A stretch of DNA of 40,532 bases from contig NZ_PRLL01000001.1 of NCBI RefSeq assembly GCF_004138405.1, forward strand, positions 67,259 through 107,790. Direction: 5' to 3'. Below are positions 8,311 to 16,797 of this stretch, one piece after another (the stretch's first letter is position 1; each line of letters begins with the position of its first letter). The translations under genes were made by a program, and so were the position numbers. Source of the DNA: Candidatus Nanosyncoccus nanoralicus (GTDB taxonomy: Bacteria; Patescibacteriota; Saccharimonadia; Saccharimonadales; Saccharimonadaceae). Under the pieces are notes generated by a model. The model had not been told where the DNA came from and ran no database searches. It was given only the letters and a program-made list of their open reading frames with translations.

Positions 8311-9666
8311 ATGGGAAAAAACACTAGCCAGTTTGTCTGTCAGAATTGTGGAGCCAAATACTCAAAGTGGGCGGGTCATTGTAATAACTGTGATGCCTGG
8401 AATTCCATCATTGAAGATCTTGTGGTTAGTGAAGCTAGTGGAAAAAACGCCATCTCTCAGGCCAAGACTAGTGGCCAAATTCTTAAATTCACAAAGATTA
8501 ATGAGATTACGGTTACTAGCGACAAGGAACGTCTTAAAACTGAATTTCCCGGCCTCAATGAAGTACTTGGTGGCGGTATTCTACGCGGTTCCGTCACACT
8601 TCTTGCCGGGCAGCCGGGAATCGGCAAGTCCACTATTTTAATGCAAATTTGTGCTGAAGTTGCCAAAAAACATCAGGTACTTTATGTCTCTGGTGAAGAG
8701 TCGGCCAGTCAAGTCAAAATGCGTGCCGCTCGTCTCGGTGCTGATTCTGATAAGTTGGTTTTTGTCAGCTCTACCTCTGGTAATGATATTGCCAAGACTA
8801 TCCGTGAAGGTGACTTTGATCTTGTTATTGTTGACTCAATTCAGACTCTTGCCATCAATGAAATTTCTTCCGCACCCGGCACCGTCTCTCAAATTACTAA
8901 TGCCGGCAACCTCATCATCCAGGCCGCCAAGTCCACAGACACCGCTGTGATCATTGTCGGTCATGTCACTAAGGAAGGTACTCTTGCTGGTCCAAAAGTG
9001 CTTGAGCACCTCGTTGATGTGGTCGTTAATTTTGAGGGCGATCGTTATGGTGGCTTTAAAACCATCCGTGCCGTGAAGAATCGTTTTGGTCCCACCTCTG
9101 AAGCTGCGATTTTTGAAATGAACGAAAAAGGCTTAAGCGAAGTGCAGAATCCTTCCGCCGCTCTACTCGCCGAGCGTCAAAATACTGATGGCTCGATCAT
9201 TCTCGCCACTCTAGAGGGTACTCGTCCACTTTTGGTTGAGATTCAGGCACTTTGTACCACCACTAACTTTGGCTATCCTAAACGCGCCGCTTCTGGTTTT
9301 GATCTTAACCGTCTCAATCTCCTCATTGCCGTCATCGAACAGCGCACCAAACTAAATCTCAGTGATAAAGATATTTTCTTAAACGTGGTTGGTGGTATCA
9401 AAATCAAAGATTCCGCCGCAGACCTTGCAGTCTGTCTTGCCATCGCCTCTGCCGCCGCCGGCCGTAAGCTCTCCGAAGAATATGTGGTCTTTGGCGAGGT
9501 TGGACTTGGTGGCGAAATTCGTTCTGCCTTCCGCCCTGATCAGCGAATCAATGAAGCGAAGAAGCTCGGGTTCAAACACGCCATCGCTCCCGCTACCATC
9601 CGCGATCCCTTCGTTATTCCTGTCAAGGATCTTCGTTCCACTCTGATCCAATATGTTAATGAATAA
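8311..9666 (+). CDS. radA: DNA repair protein RadA
   Basis: A RecA-like ATPase that helps branch migration of recombination intermediates. The 451 residues show the standard RadA order: an N-terminal zinc finger with C10xxC13 and C24xxC27, Walker A GQPGIGKST around residue 100, the RadA signature KNRFG near 257-261, and a C-terminal Lon-protease-like domain (about 280-451). Length and motifs are complete. The start has TATAAT ending 6 nt upstream. ruvC follows 83 nt later, placing two homologous-recombination genes together. Confidence 0.97.
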   Translation: MGKNTSQFVCQNCGAKYSKWAGHCNNCDAWNSIIEDLVVSEASGKNAISQAKTSGQILKFTKINEITVTSDKERLKTEFPGLNEVLGGGILRGSVTLLAGQPGIGKSTILMQICAEVAKKHQVLYVSGEESASQVKMRAARLGADSDKLVFVSSTSGNDIAKTIREGDFDLVIVDSIQTLAINEISSAPGTVSQITNAGNLIIQAAKSTDTAVIIVGHVTKEGTLAGPKVLEHLVDVVVNFEGDRYGGFKTIRAVKNRFGPTSEAAIFEMNEKGLSEVQNPSAALLAERQNTDGSIILATLEGTRPLLVEIQALCTTTNFGYPKRAASGFDLNRLNLLIAVIEQRTKLNLSDKDIFLNVVGGIKIKDSAADLAVCLAIASAAAGRKLSEEYVVFGEVGLGGEIRSAFRPDQRINEAKKLGFKHAIAPATIRDPFVIPVKDLRSTLIQYVNE

Positions 9667-9749
9667 ATATATCACCAGATGAATAATAATTCTAAAATTT
9701 TCGCCAAACAAATCTCACTTCAGCTTCTCAAAAATCAGGAAACTAATCC

Positions 9750-10244
9750 ATGCGTATTCTAGGAATTGACCCTGGTACTGGTATCTGCGGCTTTGGTGTT
9801 ATTGAGATTAAGCAGCAAAATGGTCGCACTACTGGCCGTGCTAAGATGATTGATAATGGTGTAATTACTACTCCCGCCCACACTCCTCTTCAGGAGCGTC
9901 TCCTCGATATTTATGAGTCACTTCATGAAATCATTAAACTAGATCAACCTGACTGCGTTAGTATTGAAAAACTTTTCTTTACTAAAAATATCACCACAGG
10001 TATATCTGTTGCTGAAGCTAGGGGTGTCGCCCTTCTTGTTTGTCGGCAGCATAATCTTCCTACCTTTGAATATACGCCAAACGAAATTAAAAAGACCATG
10101 ACTGGTTACGGTAGTGCCGATAAGAAACAAATGCAGGAAATGGTTAAGCTTCACTTAAATCTCTCCGAAGTGCCAAAACCAGATGATGCCGCCGATGCTC
10201 TTGCCGCCGCCATCACTCACTCACTAATGCATCTTGGGGAATAG
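9750..10244 (+). CDS. ruvC: Holliday junction resolvase RuvC
   Basis: An endonuclease that cuts Holliday junctions together with RuvAB. The 164 residues start with MRILGIDPGTGICGFG, carrying catalytic Asp7. Glu73 sits in SIEKLFF, and the C-terminal acidic pair plus Asp149 lie in KPDDAADALA. Length is normal. It follows radA; ruvB (+) and ruvA (-) lie within 3.5 kb but are separated by unrelated genes instead of forming a ruvCAB operon. A 27-codon open frame at 9679-9762 overlaps its start and could be a leader, but has no independent support. Confidence 0.96.
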   Translation: MRILGIDPGTGICGFGVIEIKQQNGRTTGRAKMIDNGVITTPAHTPLQERLLDIYESLHEIIKLDQPDCVSIEKLFFTKNITTGISVAEARGVALLVCRQHNLPTFEYTPNEIKKTMTGYGSADKKQMQEMVKLHLNLSEVPKPDDAADALAAAITHSLMHLGE

Positions 10245-10301
10245 TAAAACCCTCGCTCGTAACATCATCAGTTTGTTCCGCCTTTAGCTACATCTACACA
10301 A

Positions 10302-10330
10302 AAAATAAGCCCCACGTGAGGCTTATTTTC
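10302..10330. terminator. Bidirectional terminator between ruvC and rubrerythrin
   Basis: AAAATAAGCC and GGCTTATTTT form a 10-bp stem with an 8-nt loop, flanked by A and T runs. It lies between the converging ruvC and rubrerythrin genes. Confidence 0.85.
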
Positions 10331-10340
10331 TAATACACTC

Positions 10341-10898
10341 TTAGTAATTAATTGCGCGAATCTCAAAGAAGGCCTGAGGATGGGCACAAACTGGGCAAAC
10401 TTCAGGCGCTTCTTCGCCTACAAAAGTATAACCACAGTTGCGGCACTTCCAGACAGTTACTTTGTCTGACTTAAATACGACGTCATCATCAATATTCTTC
10501 ATTAGCTTCAAATAACGCTCTTCATGGGATTTTTCAATCGCCGCCACACCTTCAAACTTGGTTGCAATCTCGATAAAGCCTTCTTCGCGTGCTATTTTTG
10601 CAAACTCGGCATACATCTCAGTCCACTCGTAATCTTCACCAGCTGCTGCCGCCTCAAGATTACTTCTCGTGTCGCCCACTTTTCCGCCGTGAAGGTATTT
10701 AAACCACAGCTTTGCATGTTCTTTTTCGTTGTCTGAGGTTTCATTAAAAATCGCAGAGATCTGTTCATAGCCTTCTTTTTTGGCCTGAGAAGCGTAAAAC
10801 TGGTATTTCACTCTAGCCTGCGCCTCGCCGGCAAAAGCGGTTTGTAAATTCAAATAAGTCTTACTGTTCTTGAAAGTCTCAGTATCAATATCAGACAT
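10341..10898 (-). CDS. rbr: Rubrerythrin
   Basis: A non-haem di-iron peroxidase protecting anaerobic or microaerophilic cells from peroxide. The 185-residue protein has a four-helix bundle with ferritin-like ExxR/ExxH iron-ligand segments ([34 protein letters not shown]). A C-terminal rubredoxin-like iron site follows: CRNCGYTF then CPVCAHPQ, four cysteines. AAGGAGG stands 5 nt before the ATG, one of the best Shine-Dalgarno sequences in the window. Its promoter seems to share a palindromic -10 with ruvB. Its presence fits a host-associated, low-oxygen lifestyle. Confidence 0.96.
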   Translation of the reverse strand: MSDIDTETFKNSKTYLNLQTAFAGEAQARVKYQFYASQAKKEGYEQISAIFNETSDNEKEHAKLWFKYLHGGKVGDTRSNLEAAAAGEDYEWTEMYAEFAKIAREEGFIEIATKFEGVAAIEKSHEERYLKLMKNIDDDVVFKSDKVTVWKCRNCGYTFVGEEAPEVCPVCAHPQAFFEIRAINY

Positions 10899-10935
10899 AT
10901 AATCCTCCTTTAGTTAAACATAGATGTTACAATAT

Positions 10936-10945
10936 ATTATATAAT
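10936..10945. promoter_or_regulatory. Palindromic -10 box shared by rbr (-) and ruvB (+)
   Basis: ATTATATAAT is a perfect palindrome containing TATAAT on both strands (minus 10941-10936, plus 10940-10945). Starts in both directions would leave leaders of about 30 and 50 nt, each carrying a Shine-Dalgarno sequence. The -35 boxes are not recognisable. Confidence 0.55.
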
Positions 10946-10999
10946 ACAGAACCCTCTAGCGCCAGCAGATAAAAGAGTAACCCGGAAGAAAGGACGACC

Positions 11000-12016
11000 A
11001 TGGCAATTGAACGCGTAATTGATAATGTCTCGCATCAAGATGATGCTGAAGAGCAGGTGATTGAAGTCAGTCTACGTCCGACTAGTTTTCAGGAGTATGT
11101 GGGGCAAGAACGCCTCAAGCGCAACCTTAAAATTGCCATCGACGCCGTCAAAAAACGTGCCGACGGAACTTCGCTCGATCATGTTTTACTATATGGCCCT
11201 CCGGGTCTTGGTAAAACCACCATGGCTAACGTCATTGCCCATGAACTTGGCGCCAATCTTCGTGTTACCTCTGGTCCTGCCATTGAGCGTGCTGGTGATC
11301 TCGCCTCTATCCTCACCAATCTTCAAGATGGCGACGTTCTTTTTATTGACGAGATCCACCGTCTGCGTCGTGCAGTTGAGGAGATTCTTTATTCAGCTAT
11401 GGAAGACTACAAGCTCGATATTGTTATTGGTAAAGGTCCGGCCGCTCGTTCCGTTCGTCTCGATCTCCCTCATTTTACCGTTATCGGCGCCACTACTCGT
11501 ACTGGCTCTCTTGCTGGTCCGCTTCGTGACCGCTTCGGCATCACCCACCGTTTAGAATATTATAAGGTTCCAGAAATTGAACAAATTGTTTCTCGTACCG
11601 CTGCCATTTTAAATACTGAAATCAAGCCTGAGGCCACCGCTCTTCTCGCCACTCGCTCTCGTCTCACTCCCCGCATCGCTAACCGCCTAACCAAACGTGT
11701 TCGTGATTTTGCTGATGTTAATGGCGACGGCATTATTGATTCTGAAACCGCCACTCGTGCCCTCGCTCTTCTTGAGATTGACGATCTTGGCCTTGATCCC
11801 GCTGATCGCAACATGCTAGAACTAATGCTTGAAAATTATGAGGATCGCCCCGTTGGCCTCACTACTATTGCTGCTCTCACTGGTGATGAAACTACAACCA
11901 TCGAGGATTATTATGAACCATACCTAATCCAGCTCGGCTTTATTGAAAAAACTCCTCGTGGCCGTCGTGTTACTGAAAAAGCTAAGCGCCACCTCGAGAA
12001 AATTAAAACCAGCTAA
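11000..12016 (+). CDS. ruvB: Holliday junction branch migration helicase RuvB
   Basis: The AAA+ motor that drives RuvA-bound Holliday junctions. The 338 residues carry Walker [10 protein letters not shown] near residue 65, Walker B FIDEIHR near 115, sensor 1 GATTRTGSL and the arginine-finger segment [10 protein letters not shown]-terminal winged helix ends in [11 protein letters not shown]. Length and motifs are complete. GAAAGGA lies 8 nt before the ATG. Partner genes are ruvC at 9750 and ruvA (-) at 12925. Confidence 0.97.
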   Translation: MAIERVIDNVSHQDDAEEQVIEVSLRPTSFQEYVGQERLKRNLKIAIDAVKKRADGTSLDHVLLYGPPGLGKTTMANVIAHELGANLRVTSGPAIERAGDLASILTNLQDGDVLFIDEIHRLRRAVEEILYSAMEDYKLDIVIGKGPAARSVRLDLPHFTVIGATTRTGSLAGPLRDRFGITHRLEYYKVPEIEQIVSRTAAILNTEIKPEATALLATRSRLTPRIANRLTKRVRDFADVNGDGIIDSETATRALALLEIDDLGLDPADRNMLELMLENYEDRPVGLTTIAALTGDETTTIEDYYEPYLIQLGFIEKTPRGRRVTEKAKRHLEKIKTS

Positions 12017-12058
12017 TCTTTATCAAGTCCTTACGTATTCCGAACCACTTAAATAAAT

Positions 12059-12087
12059 TTGCAAAAACTCCCTGAAAATGCTATAAT
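12059..12087 (+). promoter_or_regulatory. Promoter of the PH-domain membrane protein
   Basis: TTGCAA (12059-12064), a 17-nt spacer and TATAAT (12082-12087). The -10 box is 26 nt before the ATG at 12114, so this gene has a short leader. Confidence 0.7.
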
Positions 12088-12113
12088 AAATACCAATTAA
12101 TTGGGACCAGATT

Positions 12114-12872
12114 ATGGCAAAAACCTCCAAAAAACAGTTACCAGGCATCGCCTTTGAAAAAGGTGAGCATCTTGTTTTAGTAATTAAACGAACCAAGCTC
12201 ATTCCTCTCGGTTTTTGGGCCGGTGCTTTTATCTGCTCGATCGTTCTGATCGCCGCAAGCATCCTTATCAATGGCGGCAGTTCATTTATTTTTAACCTTG
12301 ATCCCACCTCTCGCTCTTTCTTCCTTATGATTATTCTTGTCGTGCTTGGTACTATCTGGATCGCTACTTTAATCTCCACTCATGTTTACTCTGGTAACTG
12401 CCTCTACGTCACCAATAAACGCCTTATTCAGAATTCTGTCACCTCTCTTTTCTCAAGCTCCACCAATGTGATTGATCTTGTCGCCGTAGAAGATGTTAGT
12501 TTCAAGCAATCTGGGATTTTTGAACATATGTTCAGTGTTGGTACACTTCGTATGTCCACCATCGGTTCTGAAACTACATATACCTTTGAGAATGTTGATA
12601 CGCCAACTGATGAGCTTGAGATTATCACTCATCTTGTCCATGTTGAGAAAGGTGAAGCTCCAGCTGAGGCCTGTGTCGTAAATGGTGCGGCCAATACTGC
12701 ATCCACCGTAATTAATTCTAGTGCTCCTACCACCGTTGTTGCCACCCAGCCAGTCACCTTTGCAAGCACTAACGACTCAGTCCCTCCAGTCATCGAAGTA
12801 ATCGCTCCCAACACTCCATCAGCCGAAGGTGTTGATACTAGTAGTACAACTTTTAATCCTCCAGCCAATTAG
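12114..12872 (+). CDS. Membrane protein with bacterial PH domain (bPH_2 / DUF304 type)
   Basis: A 252-residue protein. After an N-terminal segment with FEKGEHLVLVIKR come two transmembrane helices (about 29-52 and 63-88). A PH-like domain follows, recognisable from LYVTNKRLIQ, the NVIDLVAVEDVSFKQSG strand pair and GTLRMST, the usual bPH_2 pattern. Residues 185 to the end are low complexity, rich in Ala, Thr, Val, Ser and Pro, probably a disordered tail. The cellular role of these proteins is generally unknown. It stands alone with its own promoter and terminator. Confidence 0.82.
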   Translation: MAKTSKKQLPGIAFEKGEHLVLVIKRTKLIPLGFWAGAFICSIVLIAASILINGGSSFIFNLDPTSRSFFLMIILVVLGTIWIATLISTHVYSGNCLYVTNKRLIQNSVTSLFSSSTNVIDLVAVEDVSFKQSGIFEHMFSVGTLRMSTIGSETTYTFENVDTPTDELEIITHLVHVEKGEAPAEACVVNGAANTASTVINSSAPTTVVATQPVTFASTNDSVPPVIEVIAPNTPSAEGVDTSSTTFNPPAN

Positions 12873-12884
12873 CCCCCATAAAAC

Positions 12885-12916
12885 AAAAAAATACCTGGCA
12901 GTACCAGGTATTTTTT
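12885..12916. terminator. Bidirectional terminator between the PH-domain gene and ruvA
   Basis: The A run plus ATACCTGG pairs with CCAGGTAT plus the T run around a 5-nt loop. It works for both converging genes. Confidence 0.88.
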
Positions 12917-12924
12917 ATGTATAT

Positions 12925-13503
12925 TTATCGTTGCTTGAGTGCTAGTCTAATACGCTCTTCAATCGGCAGGTTCGCATCAACCTTCGACAGTGCATCGGTC
13001 GCCTCCTTCAACGGGAAGCCGAGCGCCATCAAGGCATCCAGCGCCTCATCATTTTCTGGCTGATTTTGTACTGATACAACCTCAGTTGCGCCGTATCTTG
13101 TCGGAAGACCCACTTTGTCTTTCAAATCCACGATTACACGTTCTGCAGATTTCTTACCCACGCCTGTTGCCTTACTCACAAATGTTGCATCTGCATTAGC
13201 GATTGCGTTGCGTACTTCTTCTGGTGCCGCCAAAGAAAGAATTGCCATAGCCGCCTTCGGTCCCACTCCGTTCACTGAGATCAGCATTTCAAATATTTTC
13301 TTCGCCATTAAACTCGAAAAACCATACAGATCTTCAGAATTCTCCCTTATCGCATGGTATGTATAAAATTTCTTCTTCTCGCCCACGTTAGTTTCTTCAG
13401 AGTCAATCTGTGATAACCCAAGCTCATATCCCACTCCATGAACATCAACAATAATTGAATTTAAAAATTTTTCGGAAACTTCTCCCTCGATGTGTGCAAT
13501 CAT
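12925..13503 (-). CDS. ruvA: Holliday junction branch migration protein RuvA
   Basis: Binds four-way junctions and loads RuvB. The 192 residues open with the OB-fold MIAHIEGEV and HGVGYEL. Two helix-hairpin-helix motifs follow (VNGVGPKAAMAIL and ATGVGKKSAERVI), then a flexible linker and a C-terminal domain (ALMALGFPLKEATDAL) that contacts RuvB. Length is normal. TAAAAT on the minus strand ends 6 nt before the ATG, so translation is probably leaderless. The gene faces ruvB instead of preceding it. Confidence 0.96.
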   Translation of the reverse strand: MIAHIEGEVSEKFLNSIIVDVHGVGYELGLSQIDSEETNVGEKKKFYTYHAIRENSEDLYGFSSLMAKKIFEMLISVNGVGPKAAMAILSLAAPEEVRNAIANADATFVSKATGVGKKSAERVIVDLKDKVGLPTRYGATEVVSVQNQPENDEALDALMALGFPLKEATDALSKVDANLPIEERIRLALKQR

Positions 13504-13509
13504 ATCACT

Positions 13510-13515
13510 ATTTTA
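13510..13515 (-). promoter_or_regulatory. -10 box of ruvA
   Basis: TAAAAT on the minus strand, ending 6 nt before ATG 13503; predicts a leaderless transcript. Confidence 0.6.
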
Positions 13516-13533
13516 TCACAGACAGATTTTCTC

Positions 13534-13561
13534 TTTCAGCCATGACTTTCTTTGGTATAAT
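13534..13561 (+). promoter_or_regulatory. Promoter of the nucleotidyltransferase-like gene
   Basis: TTTCAG (13534-13539), a 16-nt spacer and TATAAT (13556-13561), 18 nt before ATG 13580. It decides the start: the longer open frame from 13490 would begin upstream of the promoter. Confidence 0.65.
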
Positions 13562-13579
13562 AAGCGTAAAGGTTTTAAA

Positions 13580-14899
13580 ATGGCTGAACAACTTAATCAA
13601 TTCTATTCCGTAGAGAATCAAGACTCCCAGGTCGTCAATGGAGAAGCGTCGCTCTCGACCTTCTATCAGCCCGAGCTACAACAACAATTTTCTGATCCCG
13701 AACTTGATCTTCTTTTAACACTCTCTTCAAGTCTTCAAAGACAAATTGGCATAAAAATGGAAGACTTTAATTTAGACGCCACAGAACAGGATGATAGTCC
13801 TGAAGATGAATATGATGATAATGATGGCTTTGAGGAAGAAGAGAACTACGAAAATGAATATGACGACGAAGATGAGCGTATCGAATTCCGTGATAGCTAC
13901 AAGAAAATCAATCAATATCCCCTCACTCCTGAAATTTACGAACGATTTCCATTTCTTCACGAACTCCCGCAAGGTGTCGCTGTTATGGGTGGCGTCGCCA
14001 GGAGTATTACTAGGCAATTTCTCACCGGTGACATAGAACCGATCCGCGACATTGATCTCGTCCATATCAATGATCGTGAAGGTGATCAACCAGTTTCTCC
14101 TGAAGAGCTAGAGCATCTCTCTCAAAAGTTCATGCCGGAAGATTATGCTTTTGGCCATGGTATCCAACCAGAGTCTTTCGAACATTACTTCCGTACTCGT
14201 GACTTCACCGTTAATGAAAGTCTAATTTTAAATAATCAGCTTTATTTTACCGAGTCTGCCAAGAATGATTTTCTGGAAAACATCATCCGACCTACTTACA
14301 AGGAATTACCAAATTATCAAGATGAACTAAGTAGTCGTCTCTTTCTCAAGGCCCTGATGATGCAAAGTGTCATCGCTGAATTCACCGACTCCATTCCGAC
14401 CCTAGAAGATATTAATTATGTTGACCGTATCCGCACTTTTGATATAGCTCTAATGCTTAATAAATGCATTAGTCGTGGTGCCGAGGTCGCCCAAAGTTTT
14501 ACAGCTAACCTAGTCGACTGGGATGTTATCTCAGAAGATTTTCTGGGCCGCCCACTTGCCGCTGCCAGGGACCTTCGTCAGGACTTATATAATTTTAACT
14601 ACTATCCATCCGCCTATAAGCCAAATCAGGATTCATCCTCAAATGAAAAATCTGATCGCGAGATTAAGGAGTATCTCAAATCAATCAACTTTAAGGAATT
14701 TGATCTGCCAGACTCAATGTCTAGGTTTCATACCTCAGATCCCAGTATTCGACTGGCTATCAAAGAATATGAAGAAGGCTCGACCGATCAAATCCGTCTA
14801 CCTATTGATAAAGTTCCGATTGATCCCGATGATTATCCAGAGCGTTTTCACGGCCAATATGAAGACTATGATTTTGACTTTATTAATTCTGAGGACTAA
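13580..14899 (+). CDS. Putative nucleotidyltransferase-superfamily protein (CCA-adding/poly(A) polymerase-like head)
   Basis: A 439-residue protein not assignable to a named family. Residues 60-110 are strongly acidic (long Asp/Glu/Asn/Tyr runs) and likely disordered. A segment then resembles the class II tRNA nucleotidyltransferase head: MGGVARSITRQFLTG, followed by IRDIDLV with a DxD pair, and later YFRTRDFTVNESLI, comparable to RRDFTINAL of those enzymes. LENIIRPT takes the place of the usual D...IR segment. The C-terminal 170 residues are charged with no recognised domain. The start is fixed by the promoter at 13534-13561 and GGTTTT-rich leader rather than a Shine-Dalgarno sequence. A true CCA-adding role is uncertain; a minimal or repurposed enzyme is possible. 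Confidence 0.6.
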   Translation: MAEQLNQFYSVENQDSQVVNGEASLSTFYQPELQQQFSDPELDLLLTLSSSLQRQIGIKMEDFNLDATEQDDSPEDEYDDNDGFEEEENYENEYDDEDERIEFRDSYKKINQYPLTPEIYERFPFLHELPQGVAVMGGVARSITRQFLTGDIEPIRDIDLVHINDREGDQPVSPEELEHLSQKFMPEDYAFGHGIQPESFEHYFRTRDFTVNESLILNNQLYFTESAKNDFLENIIRPTYKELPNYQDELSSRLFLKALMMQSVIAEFTDSIPTLEDINYVDRIRTFDIALMLNKCISRGAEVAQSFTANLVDWDVISEDFLGRPLAAARDLRQDLYNFNYYPSAYKPNQDSSSNEKSDREIKEYLKSINFKEFDLPDSMSRFHTSDPSIRLAIKEYEEGSTDQIRLPIDKVPIDPDDYPERFHGQYEDYDFDFINSED

Positions 14900-14958
14900 G
14901 CGCTTACGCCTTTAAATATCTAATCTTTTATCTTCGAGCGATATAAGACTTCGCTCAA

Positions 14959-14985
14959 TAAAAAATAACGAATCTCTTCGTTATT
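14959..14985 (-). terminator. Terminator of the tRNA transcript
   Basis: AATAACGAA and TTCGTTATT form a 9-bp stem with a 4-nt loop. On the minus strand the stem is followed by a T run, so it ends the tRNA-Ser/tRNA-Met transcript 15 nt past the tRNA-Met 3' end. Confidence 0.75.
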
Positions 14986-14999
14986 ATCCTGCTATATCT

Positions 15000-15076
15000 T
15001 GGTAGCACCAACTGGGATCGAACCAGTGACCTTAGGCTTATGAGTCCTACGCTCTAACCAGCTGAGCTATGGTGCC
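15000..15076 (-). tRNA. tRNA-Met (anticodon CAT)
   Basis: A 77-nt cloverleaf on the minus strand with encoded CCA. Acceptor GGCACCA pairs with TGGTGCT (one G:T pair). The D arm GCTC/GAGC, a CAT anticodon in loop CTCATAA and a TTCGATC T-loop are present. The anticodon stem has one A:G mismatch next to the loop. CAT with this stem could also be the tRNA-Ile read after lysidine modification by TilS, which is encoded nearby; elongator Met seems likelier from the overall sequence. Confidence 0.88.
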
Positions 15077-15079
15077 ACT

Positions 15080-15165
15080 TGGCGGAAGGGACAGGATTCG
15101 AACCTGCGAAGCGTTAACTTGCTGGTTTTCAAGACCAGTGCCATCAACCACTCGGCCACCCTTCC
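15080..15165 (-). tRNA. tRNA-Ser (anticodon TGA)
   Basis: An 86-nt class II tRNA on the minus strand. Acceptor GGAAGGG pairs with CCCTTCC, followed by discriminator G and encoded CCA. The anticodon loop CTTGAAA gives TGA; a long variable arm and the TTCGAAT T-loop fit serine. It is 3 nt upstream of tRNA-Met, so the two are cotranscribed. Confidence 0.95.
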
Positions 15166-15172
15166 GCTAACT

Positions 15173-15201
15173 ATTCTAACAGATTATTCGGCGTTCGTAA
15201 A
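15173..15201 (-). promoter_or_regulatory. Promoter of the tRNA-Ser/tRNA-Met pair
   Basis: On the minus strand TTTACG (15201-15196), a 17-nt spacer and TAGAAT (15178-15173), just upstream of the tRNA-Ser 5' end. The -35 box lies inside the yebC coding end. Confidence 0.6.
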
Positions 15202-15885
15202 TACGTTTGTTACATCGTCGAGGTCATCAATTGCATTTAGTAATTTATCAACTTTTTCTGCATCATCCTCGCTCACAGGTACTGAAGTGTTCGCAATGTA
15301 GCGAAGTTCTGCGTTATCAACCGAGAGACCAGCATCAATTAAAGCTTGTCTGACTTTCATCAAGTCAGTCGCCTCTGTAATGACTTCGATACCTTCCTCA
15401 CCTTCATTAGCATCCTCAGCTCCGCAATCAAGAGCTGTCATCAAAGCGTCTTCACCTTTTTCGGCAATTTCAATCACGCCCTTCCTAGCAAACTGGAACA
15501 TCACGCTTCCTGGATCAGCCATGCGCCCACCATTTTTAGATAGAGCATTGCGTACCTCTGGCATAGTGCGGTTCTTGTTGTCGGTTGCAACTTCAATAAT
15601 AATTCCGATTCCAGCTGGTCCGTAAGCCTCGTAGGTTTCCTCAATCATCGCCGCCGCACTCTTGTCGGTTGCCCTTGCAATTGCGCGCTCGATATTCGCC
15701 TTAGGCATATTTGCCTTACGTGCTTTTTCAAGCACCATCGCAAGTGTAGGGTTCATCGTCGGGTCGCCACCACTTCTTGCGGCAATCGCAATCTGGTTTG
15801 CAATCTTCGTAAAAGCTGCGCCGCGTTTTGCATCGACAATAGCTTTCTGGCGTTTAGTTGTCGCCCATTTACTGTGTCCTGACAT
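15184..15885 (-). CDS. yebC: YebC/PmpR-family protein
   Basis: A 233-residue member of the widespread YebC family, described as DNA-binding regulators and, for some members, as factors relieving ribosome stalling at prolines. It starts with the signature MSGHSKWATTKRQKAIVDAK and contains YEAYGPAGIGIIIEV and KNGGRMADPGSVMFQF, both family hallmarks; length is slightly below the usual 240-250. AGGAAGGTC precedes the ATG. A TATAAT box (15927-15922) in the short gap behind tilS gives it its own promoter with a leader of about 30 nt. Confidence 0.94.
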   Translation of the reverse strand: MSGHSKWATTKRQKAIVDAKRGAAFTKIANQIAIAARSGGDPTMNPTLAMVLEKARKANMPKANIERAIARATDKSAAAMIEETYEAYGPAGIGIIIEVATDNKNRTMPEVRNALSKNGGRMADPGSVMFQFARKGVIEIAEKGEDALMTALDCGAEDANEGEEGIEVITEATDLMKVRQALIDAGLSVDNAELRYIANTSVPVSEDDAEKVDKLLNAIDDLDDVTNVFTNAE

Positions 15886-15921
15886 CTTTTGACCTTCCTA
15901 TTTTTATAATTTCTTCTCTAT

Positions 15922-15927
15922 ATTATA
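15922..15927 (-). promoter_or_regulatory. -10 box of yebC
   Basis: TATAAT on the minus strand, a few bases after the tilS stop codon and about 37 nt before the yebC ATG. Confidence 0.55.
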
Positions 15928-15930
15928 CCA

Positions 15931-16791
15931 TTAAAGTCGTACGAAATCTCTAGTGATTGTCGCCATCTTATCTTTTGGTAAATTAAATTTCTTTCCAGGC
16001 TGGTAATTTTTAATAGCCTCCAAGAAATTTAGTAGTTGAGGTCTGGTCAGCGATATGTTAGCCTCAAGACAAATCGACCTCAAAATTTCAGAACTCACAG
16101 CAGATTCTTCGGCTTGAAAACAATCTCTTCTAAAAAATATCTCACCTTGTGAATTTTTCATCACTATTGTTTCTAATAGGTTTCCAAGATTTTTCTCGAT
16201 CTCCTCACGTAGAATCTTCTGCTTCTCAGTAAGTTCCAACACTGCCACTTTCTTTTCTTTCTCCAGGCTTTTTAAGGATTCTCTGACTCGGTTGCGTAAA
16301 TAGTCATTCTGATAATTTGTTGGGTCCTGCCGAAAACAGAGGTGATTCTCGCCCGCATAACGTAAAATATCAGTCTTGTTCATTTTAAGATCGACAAGTG
16401 GTCTTCTTATTTTGCTATTACCAAAAGGTGCCAAGCCCCGCCAGAAAGTTCCTCTAATCAAATTGATTACCACCGACTCTAAAAGGTCATCAAGGTGGTG
16501 TGCCGTACAAATTTCCCCTTGATATTTATTCGCCACATGATATAAAAAAGCGTATCTTTTTTCTCTAGCTTCTTCCTCTGAAACACCTTCACCTAGTAAC
16601 AACTTTGATGATTCAAACGGTACTCCATATTCTTTACATTTTCGCATAACAAAATCCTCGTCGAGATCTGCCGACTCTCTGGTGCCGTGATTAAAATGTG
16701 CCACCAAAATATTACTAGGTTCACTCTTGTAAAACATATCGAGTAACACCATCGAATCAATCCCACCCGAAACTGCTAGAATTTTCTTCAC
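15931..16791 (-). CDS. tilS: tRNA(Ile)-lysidine synthase TilS
   Basis: Modifies C34 of the CAU-anticodon tRNA-Ile to lysidine so that it reads AUA. The 286-residue protein begins with VKKILAVSGGIDSMVLLDMF: the PP-loop SGGIDS of ATP-pyrophosphatases. AHFNHGTR, TAHHLDDLLE and RPLVDLKMN, typical TilS segments, follow, then a helical C-terminal part shorter than in many bacteria. I choose GTG 16791 because TATAAT (16803-16798) ends exactly 6 nt before it; the longer frame from 16818 would start upstream of the -10 box. It is divergent from lepA. Confidence 0.92.
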   Translation of the reverse strand: MKKILAVSGGIDSMVLLDMFYKSEPSNILVAHFNHGTRESADLDEDFVMRKCKEYGVPFESSKLLLGEGVSEEEAREKRYAFLYHVANKYQGEICTAHHLDDLLESVVINLIRGTFWRGLAPFGNSKIRRPLVDLKMNKTDILRYAGENHLCFRQDPTNYQNDYLRNRVRESLKSLEKEKKVAVLELTEKQKILREEIEKNLGNLLETIVMKNSQGEIFFRRDCFQAEESAVSSEILRSICLEANISLTRPQLLNFLEAIKNYQPGKKFNLPKDKMATITRDFVRL

Positions 16792-16797
16792 TCTCAA

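Noticed and set aside
9679..9762. 27-codon open frame between radA and ruvC
   Set aside because: No Shine-Dalgarno sequence, no -10 at the 6-nt distance, and it overlaps the ruvC start; too short to support alone.
13490..13579. Longer N-terminus of the nucleotidyltransferase-like protein, and an overlap with ruvA
   Set aside because: The segment contains both divergent promoters, and its codons (MCAIISLFYHRQ) do not look like the rest of the protein.
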